The translations under genes and the position numbers were made by a program. From Mesorhizobium sp. WSM2240 (GTDB lineage: Bacteria; Pseudomonadota; Alphaproteobacteria; Rhizobiales; Rhizobiaceae): a DNA stretch of 64,000 bases. The stretch's first letter is position 1; each line of letters begins with the position of its first letter. The DNA is taken from NCBI RefSeq assembly GCF_040438645.1, contig NZ_CP159253.1, positions 62,001 to 126,000 on the forward strand, written 5' to 3'. Below are positions 46,145 to 56,055 of this stretch, piece after piece. The notes beneath the pieces were generated by a model. The model saw only the letters and a list, made by a program, of their open reading frames with translations, was not told the DNA's origin and did not search any database.

Positions 46145-48460
46145 ATGCCGAACTCACCGCGAAACAGAAAAGCCAGACGGCTCAAGGTCGACAAAAGGGC
46201 CGCCGCTGCGCCGGCCCAGCGATCCCCCGGGGAATCCACTCAGGCACAGAAGCAGGCTCGACAAACGCCACAGGCGCAGCACGAACGCAAGCAGCGCGTG
46301 CTGACCCGAGGGCAGCCGGCCATAATCGCCAGCATCGCAGATGCCGTGACCGTCAAGAACGTCAATATGTTCTTCCTTATGGCGCCCAACGGACAGGTGC
46401 CGCTCGATGACGAGCATGGCTTTGGGCTCTACTTTCACGACTGTCGTTTTCTCAACGGCTATCAGCTCCTGCTGACAGGACTTGCTCCGATCGTGCTCGC
46501 CTCGACTGCCGAAAAGGGCTACATGGCGCTCTTTGAGCTGACCAATCCCGACCTCCATCTTGGTCCAGGGCAGTTGATGCCCAAAGAGCAGCTGGGCATC
46601 CGCTGGGAGCGCCTGCTTGATGCCGAGAAAACGACGTTGAGGGAGACCCTGACGTTTCGCACGTTTGGGCAGCATGCCTATACGTTTCCTGTGACCTTGC
46701 GCTTTGGTGCCGGCTTTGAAGATGTATTTACCGTTCGTGAGTTGCTGCAGGAGACTCTCGGCAAGCCTGAACCACCTGCCTGGAGTAACGGTAAGCTCAT
46801 ATTTGCATATCACGGCGCCGACCAATTGCGGCGAACCGTTACCATCGCTTTTTCACCGGCGCCCTATAGGACCGAAGGGACAGCCGCGCACTTTCGGATA
46901 GGAGTCGCACCCGGGCAAATCCAGACCCTCGCCGTTGCTATAGAGATTGGCGAACGTGCCGAGGACACCCAAGCTGACCCGGACCCGCAGCCGTTAGTCA
47001 ACTTTCACGATCTCGTCCGCAACACCCAGAACGAGTCCGAGCAATGGCTGGGACAACATCCCAAATTACACAGCGACAGCCTGTTGCTCAACAGCATCAT
47101 CGAGCGCTCTCTGCGAGATATCGGCATGTTGCGATCGCAACTGGGGACATCCCAGTATTTCTGCGCTGGCGTGCCCTGGTATGCAGCGTTGTTCGGGCGC
47201 GACAGCTTGATCGTGGCACTCGAAATGCTCGCCTTCCAGCCGGAGTTGGCTGAGCAAACATTACGCCTCCTCGCCCGATATCAAGGGCAACGTGTCGACG
47301 ACTGGCGCGATGAGCAGCCTGGCAAAATTCTCCACGAGCTTCGCGTGGGTGAACTGGCAGGGGCCGGAGAGATTCCCCACACTCCGTTTTACGGCACGGT
47401 TGACGCGACTCCACTCTTCCTTCTGCTTTTGGAGCGCCATGCAGCCTGGACGGGAGACCTTAAACTGTTTCATGAGCTGCGCGCGTCGGCAGAGCGTGCT
47501 CTGGCGTGGATCGCGCAGATTGGCGACAGGAACCGAGATGGCTACCTGGACTACGAGAGCACGTCCGAGAAAGGTCTGATCAATCAGGGATGGAAAGACT
47601 CGGGCGATGCCATTGTGCGGGCAGACGGGACGCTTGCCGTGGCGCCCATCGCCCTGGTTGAGGTGCAGGGCTACGTCTTTGCGGCCAAGCGCGGGATAGC
47701 TGATCTCTATGAACGTATCGGAGAATTCGCGCGCGCAGAAAAGCTCCGTGACGAGGCCGAGTCGCTTCGCGCGCGCTTCAATCGCGATTTCTGGTGGGAG
47801 GACCAGGATACCTATGTCCTCGCGCTGGAACAACATGGCCACTCGGTCGATGTCGTATCCTCCAATCCCGGGCATGCGCTCTGGACCGGCATAGCCGACT
47901 TGGACAAAGGGCAGCGAACGGCGGCCCGGCTTATGGCCGACGATATGTTCAGCGGTTGGGGAGTGCGCACCCTGTCGGCAAACGAGCGGCGTTACAACCC
48001 TGTTGGTTACCACCTGGGGACCGTGTGGCCGCACGACAACGCGCTGGTCGCGGCAGGCTGCCGGCGTTACGGGGCAGACGCAGCAGCGGAAGGCATCTTT
48101 ACGGGAATCGTGGAGGCCGCCATGCAGTTTCGTTACCACCGGCTTCCAGAGGTTTTCGCGGGTTTTCGACGAGAGGATTTCGGGGTACCGGTCCACTACC
48201 CGGTGGCATGCCACCCCCAAGCCTGGGCAGCAGGAGCTGTGCCGTTTCTCGTCACCACTTGCCTCGGACTGGAGCCGGACGCCTTCGCCGGCCGGCTGCG
48301 GATCAAGCGGCCACGCCTGCCCAGCTTCGTTGAACACATGGAGTTTTCTGGACTCCGTGTCGGCCGAGGAGTTGCCGACCTGCATTTCCATCGCACTGCG
48401 GACGGGACCAGCGTCGATGTCCTCCGGGCGGACGCATTGGAGGTGGAGGTCGAAAACTGA
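46145..48460 (+). CDS. Glycogen-debranching-type enzyme (amylo-alpha-1,6-glucosidase family)
   Basis: A 771-residue cytoplasmic protein. A basic, Gln-rich leader (residues 1-55) is followed by the N-terminal debranching domain (about 60-290) and an (alpha/alpha)6 toroid catalytic domain (about 340-740). Family blocks are FCAGVPWYAALFGRDSLIVALEM and NPVGYHLGTVWPHDNALVAAG. The start at 46145 has GGAGG at good spacing; the frame continues upstream without one. It would hydrolyse alpha-1,6 linked or related glucans, though relatives of this exact type are poorly characterised. It stands behind a sigma-54 promoter and is divergent from gnd. Confidence 0.88.
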   Translation: MPNSPRNRKARRLKVDKRAAAAPAQRSPGESTQAQKQARQTPQAQHERKQRVLTRGQPAIIASIADAVTVKNVNMFFLMAPNGQVPLDDEHGFGLYFHDCRFLNGYQLLLTGLAPIVLASTAEKGYMALFELTNPDLHLGPGQLMPKEQLGIRWERLLDAEKTTLRETLTFRTFGQHAYTFPVTLRFGAGFEDVFTVRELLQETLGKPEPPAWSNGKLIFAYHGADQLRRTVTIAFSPAPYRTEGTAAHFRIGVAPGQIQTLAVAIEIGERAEDTQADPDPQPLVNFHDLVRNTQNESEQWLGQHPKLHSDSLLLNSIIERSLRDIGMLRSQLGTSQYFCAGVPWYAALFGRDSLIVALEMLAFQPELAEQTLRLLARYQGQRVDDWRDEQPGKILHELRVGELAGAGEIPHTPFYGTVDATPLFLLLLERHAAWTGDLKLFHELRASAERALAWIAQIGDRNRDGYLDYESTSEKGLINQGWKDSGDAIVRADGTLAVAPIALVEVQGYVFAAKRGIADLYERIGEFARAEKLRDEAESLRARFNRDFWWEDQDTYVLALEQHGHSVDVVSSNPGHALWTGIADLDKGQRTAARLMADDMFSGWGVRTLSANERRYNPVGYHLGTVWPHDNALVAAGCRRYGADAAAEGIFTGIVEAAMQFRYHRLPEVFAGFRREDFGVPVHYPVACHPQAWAAGAVPFLVTTCLGLEPDAFAGRLRIKRPRLPSFVEHMEFSGLRVGRGVADLHFHRTADGTSVDVLRADALEVEVEN

Positions 48461-48676
48461 TTCAGAGTTCTTTTAACGATGGTCGCTCGGCTGGATATCA
48501 GCTTGAGCGGCGCCAAATCGAAGGCGGCCGGCCACTCATAAAGCCGGCGACGCATGGCCAAGCTCCACAGCCTACCGCGTTCGTGCCCGAAAGCCGAAGA
48601 GCTGAATGATGGTGAGGCGTGGCGTCGCCGTCCTCGTCCAAATGCGCTCGGATTCGGGAGGGCTATCGTCCGGTCT
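48461..48676. other. Left part of the gap before the YfdX-Sel1 gene
   Basis: The 392-bp gap to 48852 holds no gene I can support. Its right half carries the activator-like repeats and the sigma-54 promoter listed separately; its left half shows only a weak GC hairpin (GCGGCCGG region near 48520). Confidence 0.5.
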
Positions 48677-48678
48677 GC

Positions 48679-48714
48679 GGTGGATCTGCATTGGGGTACG
48701 GTGGATTTGAACCA
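48679..48714. promoter_or_regulatory. Candidate activator sites upstream of the YfdX-Sel1 gene
   Basis: Two direct copies of GGTGGATYTG occur, at 48679 and 48700, the second extending to GGTGGATTTGAACCA. They lie 63-98 bp upstream of the -24 element and resemble GGTGGACTTCAACCACC near 58293. Confidence 0.5.
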
Positions 48715-48776
48715 ATGCCAATAACGCGGCCAGCAGTCAGGCCGCGTATGGGTTTGATAAAACTTAATTTTCTCTT

Positions 48777-48792
48777 TGGCGTGCGGCTTGCT
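48777..48792 (+). promoter_or_regulatory. Sigma-54 promoter for the YfdX-Sel1 gene
   Basis: TGGCGTGCGGCTTGCT has TGGC, the G seven bases in, TTGCT and exact GG-N10-GC spacing. Transcription would start near 48803, 50 bp before the ATG at 48853. Confidence 0.82.
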
Positions 48793-48852
48793 CGTACTGC
48801 GTCGAGTCTCCGACGAGATTCATTGTTGGTCGAACTTGAGGAGAAATATACG

Positions 48853-50433
48853 ATGCAACGCAACAAGCCGAAATCAGCTGCAGCCTTTTCATCGGCGTTT
48901 GCTCTGGCAATTCTGGCAGTGCCTGCGGCAATGGCGAGCCCAGCGGCCGCTGCGCAGCTCCGAGAACATCCAGCCGAGATTGCGGCTCTGTCCGGGGCGG
49001 CAATGTCGTCGACCGCCTCTAACGCGTTGCGCCACATCACCCTGGCGCGGCGAAACCTTGAAAGCAGAAACTTCGACGCGGCCGACCAGGAACTCGGCAA
49101 GGCTCTCGGTCTTCTGGACCTGGCACAATCTGCGTTTCCGGCCGACCGGTCCCTCACGGAGACTAAGATTCCGCTGGGCGCGACCCGCCGCCTCATCACC
49201 GAGGCGCGGGAAGAGCTCCAGCGCAGGGACATCCTTGCAGTCGATGCCGCCCTGAAAGCGGCGGAAGACAATGTTGCCTACCTGACTGCTGCATACCAGA
49301 GGCCGTTGGTTGAAGCGCACCAGTCGCTTTTGCAGGCCACGCAGGATTACACGGCCGGCGTCTACGATGCAGCGACTGCCAAACTCGATCACGCCATCCT
49401 CTATCTCGAACGCGTGGCCAAGGACGGGAACAATGAGACGCGCAGCGCGGCGCAAGCCCTTTCGAAAGATGCCCAGTCGCTAAAAGCGGACATTGAAAAA
49501 AACTCCGGGGACGTGTCGTCGCGCCTGGACGAGCTTTGGCGGAAAGCCGAGGCCATTTCGAAGCGGAGCGCTGCATATGTCGAAGCCGAATTGCTGCGCG
49601 CCGGCGCAAAGTCCAAACTGCAATCAGACATGATAGAGGCCAAACTGCATCTGTCCTATGCAGAGATTGCCCGGTTTACGTTGCACGATAGGGAGCAGAC
49701 CGCCGAAGAGCTTGGGCTGGCACTGAACAATATGGATCAAGCGGTTGATGACGTCGCGAAAGCGCAGTCCGCCCCGGTCCTGGCGTTACGCAACCGCGTG
49801 GAAGATCTAGCCACGGAACCCGCTTCGGACCAGCAACAATCGAGCTTTGTTGAACTCGAGGGCGAGGTCGGACGCATTATCGAGGCGCAGGTTAACCCAC
49901 AAGACGACTCGGTCGCTGGCGGTGTCGCCGCGTTGACGGCGGGTGAATACGAAACGGCACTACAGATACTCACGCCTTTCGCTGAAGGTAACAATCCGGA
50001 AGCCGCCTTCTGGCTGGGCGACATGTATGAGAGCGGCCTCGGCGTGCCAAAGAATCTGGATACCGCTCTGAAGTGGTATCACAAATCTGCTGAAGCAGAC
50101 TGGACCGCGGCCGAAGTCCGGCTCGGCGAAATCTACTTCAACGGAACGGAGACGCTGCAGGACTTCGCGCAGGCGCATAAGTGGCTGGAGCAGGCCGCGC
50201 ATGCCGGCAATTCCGAGGCGCAGCAAGATCTCGGTCAGCTCTACGCCCATGGCTGGGGCGTCGAGAAGGATCCGATCTGGGCATATGTCTGGTACGAGAT
50301 CGCCGCCAGAGAAGGAAACTATGAGGCGCAGCATCTGCGGGACGAATTGATTAAAACCATGAGCGACGGGGACATCGCCGAAGCGCAGAAGCTTACCGCG
50401 CGAATTTCTCCTGATGTAGTCGGCCAAGGTTAG
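48853..50433 (+). CDS. Secreted YfdX-domain protein fused to Sel1-like repeats
   Basis: A 526-residue protein with a signal peptide (FSSAFALAILAVPAAMASPA, cleavage near residue 34), a YfdX-type helical domain (about residues 50-260, ALRHITLARRNLESRNFDAA and IPLGATRRLITEAREELQRR), a helical linker, and two to three Sel1 repeats (about 385-500, AAFWLGDMYESGLGVPKNLD, AQQDLGQLYAHGWGVEKDP). A GAGGAG site precedes the ATG; the longer upstream frame is not needed. YfdX of enterobacteria is a periplasmic acid-stress related protein of unclear action. Sel1 repeats bind protein partners. I infer a periplasmic stress scaffold or sensor. Confidence 0.85.
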   Translation: MQRNKPKSAAAFSSAFALAILAVPAAMASPAAAAQLREHPAEIAALSGAAMSSTASNALRHITLARRNLESRNFDAADQELGKALGLLDLAQSAFPADRSLTETKIPLGATRRLITEAREELQRRDILAVDAALKAAEDNVAYLTAAYQRPLVEAHQSLLQATQDYTAGVYDAATAKLDHAILYLERVAKDGNNETRSAAQALSKDAQSLKADIEKNSGDVSSRLDELWRKAEAISKRSAAYVEAELLRAGAKSKLQSDMIEAKLHLSYAEIARFTLHDREQTAEELGLALNNMDQAVDDVAKAQSAPVLALRNRVEDLATEPASDQQQSSFVELEGEVGRIIEAQVNPQDDSVAGGVAALTAGEYETALQILTPFAEGNNPEAAFWLGDMYESGLGVPKNLDTALKWYHKSAEADWTAAEVRLGEIYFNGTETLQDFAQAHKWLEQAAHAGNSEAQQDLGQLYAHGWGVEKDPIWAYVWYEIAAREGNYEAQHLRDELIKTMSDGDIAEAQKLTARISPDVVGQG

Positions 50434-50605
50434 CCCAATTACGCGTGGCAGTGAGGAAAGGTCCACAAACCGGCGCGTCTTGGCCGGAGAGTCAGGTCCT
50501 TTCCTCTTTTTCCAATTCCCGGGGAGCAGCATGGCCGTGGTGGGCGGCGGCTCGTCTCGCGCCTCCTCGTGCCGCCATGAAGCATTCAATTGTTGCCGCT
50601 GCTGC

Positions 50606-50634
50606 CCACCAGCCGTTTGGTGGTTTTCACCATG
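50606..50634. promoter_or_regulatory. Candidate activator sites upstream of the broken stress gene
   Basis: CCACCA-N6-TGGTGG (50606-50623) overlaps TGGTGGTTTTCACCATG (50618-50634). The pair lies 72-100 bp upstream of the sigma-54 promoter at 50706. The rest of the 392-bp gap after the YfdX-Sel1 gene shows no gene. Confidence 0.5.
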
Positions 50635-50705
50635 AGTGGTTCATCTCCTCCCTGCATTTCGTCAGCAAAAGTTATAATTTGCAGCAAAATCAATGAGTTA
50701 CCAGA

Positions 50706-50721
50706 TGGCCCGCGGTTTGCC
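50706..50721 (+). promoter_or_regulatory. Sigma-54 promoter for the broken stress gene
   Basis: TGGCCCGCGGTTTGCC keeps TGGC, the G of the -24 block and TTGC with exact GG-N10-GC spacing. The start would be near 50732, about 94 bp before ATG 50826. Confidence 0.72.
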
Positions 50722-50825
50722 TCCATGCCTATAGGAGCCGGTTTGATCCCATCTGTTTGTCTCATACGGATGGTCCAATCAACAAGGCGAGTTCAGTGGA
50801 CATGCGACGAGAGGAGGTCCGATTC

Positions 50826-51384
50826 ATGCGTACCAGATACGATGGGAAGAAGTCAGAGTTCCAAACCGACGGCAAAACTTCAGCTGATACATGGGGCGCG
50901 TATGGCTCCCCCGAGGTGGTCGGAGTGCTGCCAGACGAGAAGGACACGTCTCGGCCTATTCATCTCCTCCGATTCTCGGACCGAGTTTGAAGCCGCGGCT
51001 GTGGGCGTTCCGATATACGTCGCGAGCATTGGCGGATTTGCTGCGATCATGGCCTCAGGCGGATCGCTTGCCTTGGCGTTCGCCTCGCTTCTGCTCGCCG
51101 GCGCCGCCGGCGCAGGCATTGGTGGATTGCTTGCCCACACGATCGCCCGGCACCACAGGGAGTCAATCGCAGCCCAACTCGCCAAAGGCGGACTGCTGCT
51201 GTGGGTGCAGACGAGAAATCTCGCTCAGGAAAACACGGCAATCCAGGTGCTCAATGGACATCACGGCCGCCATGTTCACGTAAATCACGTCGAGCGCGCG
51301 TGGGAGGTAGAGGAAGTCCCGTTTTATGACGCGCAACCAGATCCTTTCCTCGAAGGCAGATCTCCCGCAAGCCGATCCCGCTAG
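50826..51384 (+). pseudogene. Frameshifted general-stress-type membrane protein gene
   Basis: A good start (ATG 50826 after GAGAGGAGG) encodes MRTRYDGKKSEFQTDGKTSA and then SPEVVGVLPDEKD, the normal opening of a family of small glycine-zipper stress proteins. That frame stops at 50990. The rest of the family, a Gly/Ala-rich membrane hairpin (ASLLLAGAAGAGIGGLLAH) and the conserved end KGGLLLWVQTRN, is in another frame up to 51384. About 50 residues of the usual middle also seem to be missing. So the gene is probably dead, though an in-frame internal start could still make the C-terminal part. Confidence 0.6.
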
Positions 51385-51462
51385 CGCTTGCATGGCAAGC
51401 TGAACTTTTCGGGACGGAGATCAGGGTTTCAGTTGCTTCCAAATGCGTCGAAAGGAAAATCG

Positions 51463-52672
51463 GTGGTAACCGACGAGAACGTAGAGAAACGTCAGGAGCC
51501 CCAGGTCCCGGACCTCGGACCAGCGCGGCGCCAATTGATGTATCGCGTTATGGCCGGCGCGGTGATCGCCTGCCTGCTCGCTGCTGGGGCCGGATACTGG
51601 TTCTTGACGCGAAACCAGGAGACAACCGACGACGCCTTCATCGAAGCAAATGTCGTTCAGATCGCTCCACGGATTGCCGGAACGGTCCGTACGATCCACA
51701 TCGACGACAACCAGAAGGTCGCATCCGGCGATCTCCTGGTCGAGCTTGATCCAGGCGACTACGAATCCGCCTTGGCGCAGGCCCAAGGCGGCGCGCGCGG
51801 ATAAGAAAGTCGCTCGCCGCCAACTCGAACTCACCCAGAAGACGACGGCAGCCCAACTCCGGCAGGCAAAGGCACAGGTTGCGCTCAGCGAAGCCGCGGT
51901 GAAGGAGGCGGAAGATAAGGCAGCCGCCGATCAGGCCCAGGTCGACTACGATCAGGCTGAAGTCTCACGCTACAACAAGCTTGCGGCCGCTACATTTGCC
52001 ACTCAAGAGCAACTCGACCAGGCGACCGCAGCCCTCAAAAGCGCGGAAGCCGGCCTGAAAGCCGATCAGCAGGCCATCGTGGTCGCCCAAGCACAGCTCG
52101 CTGAGGCAAAGGCACAGCTCGAAGCCGCCGATACCGCTGCTGAGCAGATCGCCGAAAAACAGGGAGAGCTGGGGGCTGCCGTAGCCAAAGTAGCCTCCGC
52201 CGAGGCCGCCGTGCGAGCGGCAGAGATCAACTTGTCCTACACCGAGATACATGCCCCGGGTGAGGGCTTTGTCACCAACCGGTCCGTTCACCCTGGCAAT
52301 GCCGTCGAACCGGGCCAGGCTCTGACGTCCCTCGTCGTGGACCGTCCCTGGGTGGTGGCGAACTTCAAGGAGACACAGCTTAGCCGGATGCGGCCAGGCC
52401 AACAGGTCGACATCAGCATCGATGCCTATCCGGGCACGGTGCTCCACGGGCATGTCGACAGCATCCAACGCGGCAGTGGCGCGGCGTTTTCACTTCTGCC
52501 GCCGGAAAATGCCACCGGCAACTACGTGAAGATCGTGCAGCGGGTGCCGGTGAAGATCATTATCGATGACCCTCTAGGTTCTGCGATGGTTCTCGGGCCG
52601 GGGCTTTCGGTTGAAGCGACGGTATATTTCGGGCCCGCTTCGCCCACCCGCGATGCGACGGTCCGTTCATGA
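51463..52672 (+). pseudogene. HlyD/EmrA-type membrane fusion protein gene with a one-base frameshift
   Basis: The N-terminal part (from GTG 51463, GGAAA upstream; one membrane segment, AGAVIACLLAAGAGYWFL; lipoyl half QETTDDAFIEANVVQIAPRI) is in one frame and stops just after 51795. The coiled coil and C-terminal part (KKVARRQLELTQKT to the end at 52672) is in the next frame. Removing one C from the run at 51782-51784 restores LAQAKAARADKKV, the family pattern. It overlaps the DHA2 gene by 4 bp, as intact emrAB-like pairs do. Either a recent mutation or a sequencing error; if an error, this is a normal 400-residue adaptor. Confidence 0.85.
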
Positions 52673-54260
52673 GCATCACCGACGCCCCCGGCTCGCCGCC
52701 TGCGACCGTTCCCCAAGCCTCGTTTGTCCTTGCGCCTGTTGTTGCGCTTGCCGCCTTCATGGAAGTGCTCGATCTCTCGATCGCCAACGTCGCCCTGCAA
52801 AACATTGCCGGCGAACTTGGCGCCAGTTCCGACGAGGCGACCTGGATCCTGACCTCCTATCTTGCCACTAATGCGATCGTGCTGCCGATGAGCGGTTGGC
52901 TTGCGACCGTGCTCGGCCGCAAGCGCTATTACGTCGGCTGCATCATCGGCTTTGGCGCAAGCTCGTTCCTTTGCGGCGTTGCGCCGACGCTGGCGATCCT
53001 CATTCTGGCCCGAGCGCTGCAAGGTCTGATCGGCGGAGGGCTGCAGCCTGTTTCGCAAGCCATTCTTGCCGACAGCTTCTCGCCGGCACAGCGGGGTATG
53101 GCCTTTGCCTTTTACGGCATGGCCGTTGTGGTGGCGCCGGCCGTAGGGCCTACCCTCGGCGGCTGGATCACCGACAATGTCGATTGGCGTTGGGTGTTCT
53201 TGATCAACGTGCCGATCAGCGTTGGCTTGGCATTGCTCATCAGTCGCCTCGTTCAGGATCCGCCGCATCTGGTGGCGCAGCGGCTGCAACTGAAGGCCGG
53301 TGGTATCAGGATCGACTATATCGGCTTCGGACTGTTGGCGCTGGGCTTCAGTCTCCTGCAGGTCGTCCTCGACCGTGGTCAGCAGGATGATTGGTTTGCA
53401 TCGCATTTCATCGTTGCCGCCGCTCTACTTTCCGCCGTTGCGCTGATTTCGTTCGTCGCATGGGAGCTCAAGACCAGCCAGCCGATCGTCGATCTGCGGC
53501 TGTTTGCCAACCGCAACTTCGCGCTAGCGAACCTGCTCATGTTCATGCTCGGCTTCGTGCTGCTCGGCAGCACGGCGCTCCTGCCGGAATTTACGCAGCA
53601 GCTGCTGGGCTATACGGCCATGGAGGCGGGCCTCGTGATCTCGCCCGGAGGCTTCGCGCTGATGCTTGTCATGCCGCTGGTGGGGCGGCTGAGTGGTAGG
53701 GTCGATGCGCGGCTGATGATTGCGTTCGGACTCGCTGTCGCGTCCTGGTCGCTCTATCACATGTCGGGTTTCTCGCTCGCCGTCGACTACTGGACGATCG
53801 CCCAGGCGCGGCTCGTTCAAGCGATAGGGCTTGGCTTTCTCTTCATCCCGATCACGACGCTGGCCTACGTCGACCTGCCGCCGGAGAAGAGCAACAATGC
53901 CTCGGCGCTCATCAATGTCTCGCGCAATATCGGGGGCAGCGTCGGCATTTCCTTCCTTACCACCATGCTGCAACGCCATCTGCAGGCGCACAACGTCACG
54001 CTTGTAGAGCACGTGACTTCAGGCAATCCCGCCTATCGGCAGGCAATCGCCGGGCTGCAGCAACAGTTTGTGGCGGCGGGATCGAGCAAGCTGCAGGCGT
54101 TGCATCAGGCGCAGGCCTTATCGCGCAAAACGTCGCCCAACAGGGGCTGACGCTTTCGTTCCTCTACAATTTCCTGCTGCTGGCGATGATCTTTGCAGGG
54201 CTCATACCCTTTGTGTTCCTGATGCGCTCGGGAACAGGCAATCAACTCCCGGTGCATTGA
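52669..54260 (+). pseudogene. DHA2-family (EmrB/QacA-type) drug exporter gene with a late frameshift
   Basis: The first 480 codons read as a 14-segment MFS exporter: LDLSIANVALQNIAGELGAS at segment 1, then the GATEWAY-like loop LATVLGRKRYYVG, and GGSVGISFLTTMLQRHLQAH near the end. The frame then runs into a false stop at 54150. The family C-terminus (IAQNVAQQGLTLSFLYNFLL and the last membrane segment) continues in another frame to TGA 54258-54260. One base is missing near 54118. Loss of the last segment would probably harm the protein. It pairs with the frameshifted HlyD gene. Confidence 0.85.
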
Positions 54261-54538
54261 TATCAGGCGATAGCGGTCCCGTCGCTTTGCGAGCTTGTGT
54301 CGGCACTATTACAATCGCAGGTCGGCGCCGCACTTAAGTGGCGCCGATCAGCGGTAGCTGTCGCCAGCGCCTGGTTGCGCGCTCATTCCACGGGGCAGGC
54401 GGGCGATCAGCGGATCGCAAGCGAGGTCAGAACAATGGAAGTTCGTGCGCTGCATGATCCTTGCTCCTGTTGGTGGGAGTGTTGTTCGGAGCTGGCGCTT
54501 CAGGCCGTTTGCGCCTGCGCCAGGTAGTCGTGACGACG

Positions 54539-55621
54539 CTACCGACGCCCAGCAGGCGCGGCCCCACTGTCTCCGGAGGGAAAATCCAGCATCATGCGGG
54601 TGCCGCTATGGGCGGTGTCACGCGTCAAAGATGCTTTGAGCTTTTCGGCCATGGCCTCAATAATGAGGCGGCCAATTCCCGTCGAACCGGGTGCCGGAGG
54701 CGCAGAGCCCACCCCGTCATCCTCTACGCAAAGCCGGATATCGCCGTTGGCATCCTTCCGGAGAAGTACACGGACGGGACCGCTCCCTCCGCAATAAGCG
54801 TACTTCATAGCGTTGATGACAAGCTCGGTCACGATGACACCGACCGCCACGGCGCGGTCTGGGTCGATCGCCACCGGATCGGCGGTGAGCGAAAGCCATC
54901 GACTGGCGGTATCGGTCGATGACGCCTCGATGTCGGTCACCAAGGCATGGAGATAATGATCCAGCGCCACCGAGCGTACATCGTCGGACGTGTAAAGCCG
55001 CCGGTGAATCTGCGCCACCGCCAGCACCCGGCCATGGGCGGAGGCAAGGGCGGCGGCTGTCTGCGCGTCGGCACCCGAAGAACGCTGCATGTGAAGGAGT
55101 GAACAGACGAGTTGCAGGCTGTTGCCGACGCGGTGGTTGACCTCGCGCAGCAGCATCGCCCTCTCGGCCGCGAGCGCTTCGAAGCGATCGCGGGCAGCGC
55201 GCACTTCGGCTTCCGCGGCTTCCTTTTCGCGCCGCAATTTCGCTTCCGCCAAGGCCCCCTCGATCGCCGCCTGAAGCAAAGGAAGGAAATCCGTGCCCAC
55301 GTCCTTGATGACATAATCGGCCGCTCCGGCCTTCAGCGCGGCAATCGCGACGCGGCCTTCCTCGCTTCCGGTGACATAGACGACCGGCGGCGGGTTCGGC
55401 TCCGCCCGGACGGCCGCAAGCGTCTCAAGCCCGTCCTGGCCGGGCATATAGTGATCGAGCGCCACGACGTCGTAGCTGCGGGCCCGCAGGTGGGCCAATC
55501 CCTCCTCGCCGCTGCCTGCGGTGTCCACGCTATAGCCCTGCCGATCGAGCTGCTTGCGGACGAGACTGGCAAGCGCCAGGTCATCGTCGATGTAAAGAAG
55601 GCTTACCGAGTCGGGCGCCAT
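54539..55621 (-). CDS. Hybrid receiver-histidine kinase (HWE/HisKA_2 type)
   Basis: A 360-residue cytoplasmic protein: receiver domain with Asp56 as phosphate acceptor (residues 5-120, LDHYMPGQDG), a short coiled coil, then a HisKA_2-type dimerisation region with His163 in REVNHRVGNSLQLV and an ATPase domain (ELVINAMKYAY). The ATG at 55621 overlaps the stop of the response regulator before it. Receiver-first kinases of this kind act as relays, taking phosphate from an upstream kinase and altering their own output. It is the last gene of a three-gene sensory operon. Confidence 0.9.
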   Translation of the reverse strand: MAPDSVSLLYIDDDLALASLVRKQLDRQGYSVDTAGSGEEGLAHLRARSYDVVALDHYMPGQDGLETLAAVRAEPNPPPVVYVTGSEEGRVAIAALKAGAADYVIKDVGTDFLPLLQAAIEGALAEAKLRREKEAAEAEVRAARDRFEALAAERAMLLREVNHRVGNSLQLVCSLLHMQRSSGADAQTAAALASAHGRVLAVAQIHRRLYTSDDVRSVALDHYLHALVTDIEASSTDTASRWLSLTADPVAIDPDRAVAVGVIVTELVINAMKYAYCGGSGPVRVLLRKDANGDIRLCVEDDGVGSAPPAPGSTGIGRLIIEAMAEKLKASLTRDTAHSGTRMMLDFPSGDSGAAPAGRR

Positions 55622-56055
55622 CAAGCAGTCTCGGGTATCTGGATGACGGAGAAGAACAGGCCCAACTGCCGGATCGAATGGGCGAAACTCTCATAGTCCA
55701 CCGGCTTGGTGATGTAGACGTTGCAGCCGAGGTCGTAGCAGCGCTGGATCTCATGCTGGTCGTCGGTGGTCGTCAGGATCACAACGGGAGCCCGCTTCAG
55801 ATGTTCGTTCGCCTTCAGGCGTCTGAGGATTTCGACCCCCGACATATCAGGCAGGTTGAGATCAAGAAGAATGAGAAGCGCCTGGCCGAGATGTCTGGCC
55901 GACCCGTCGGAGCCGAAGAGATGGGCCATCGCGCTCGTGCCGTCCGGAAAGGATACGATCTCGTTGCGCACGCCGGCACGTCTGATATTTTTTTCTATGA
56001 GGCGCGCATGACCCTCGTCATCTTCGACCATGATGATTGTTACATGTTCGGTCAT
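55621..56055 (-). CDS. Single-domain response regulator (Rcp1-like)
   Basis: A 144-residue protein made of a receiver domain only: acidic pocket at residues 11-13 (EDD), phosphate-accepting Asp65 in LLDLNLPDMSG and Lys in YITKPVDYESF. The insert between strands 2 and 3 and the C-terminal SHI-type region match Rcp1-like regulators that partner with phytochrome-like or CHASE kinases. Its start overlaps the sensor kinase stop by 4 bp and its stop overlaps the next start. It has no output domain, so it relays phosphate. Confidence 0.92.
   Translation of the reverse strand: MTEHVTIIMVEDDEGHARLIEKNIRRAGVRNEIVSFPDGTSAMAHLFGSDGSARHLGQALLILLDLNLPDMSGVEILRRLKANEHLKRAPVVILTTTDDQHEIQRCYDLGCNVYITKPVDYESFAHSIRQLGLFFSVIQIPETA

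Noticed and set aside
51388..51462. Start of the HlyD protein at ATG 51388
   Set aside because: The extra 25 residues have no ribosome site; GTG 51463 has GGAAA and gives the usual cytoplasmic N-terminus.
54461..54922. 153-codon plus-strand frame after the DHA2 gene
   Set aside because: Most of it overlaps the kinase gene on the other strand; only a short hydrophobic start looks protein-like.
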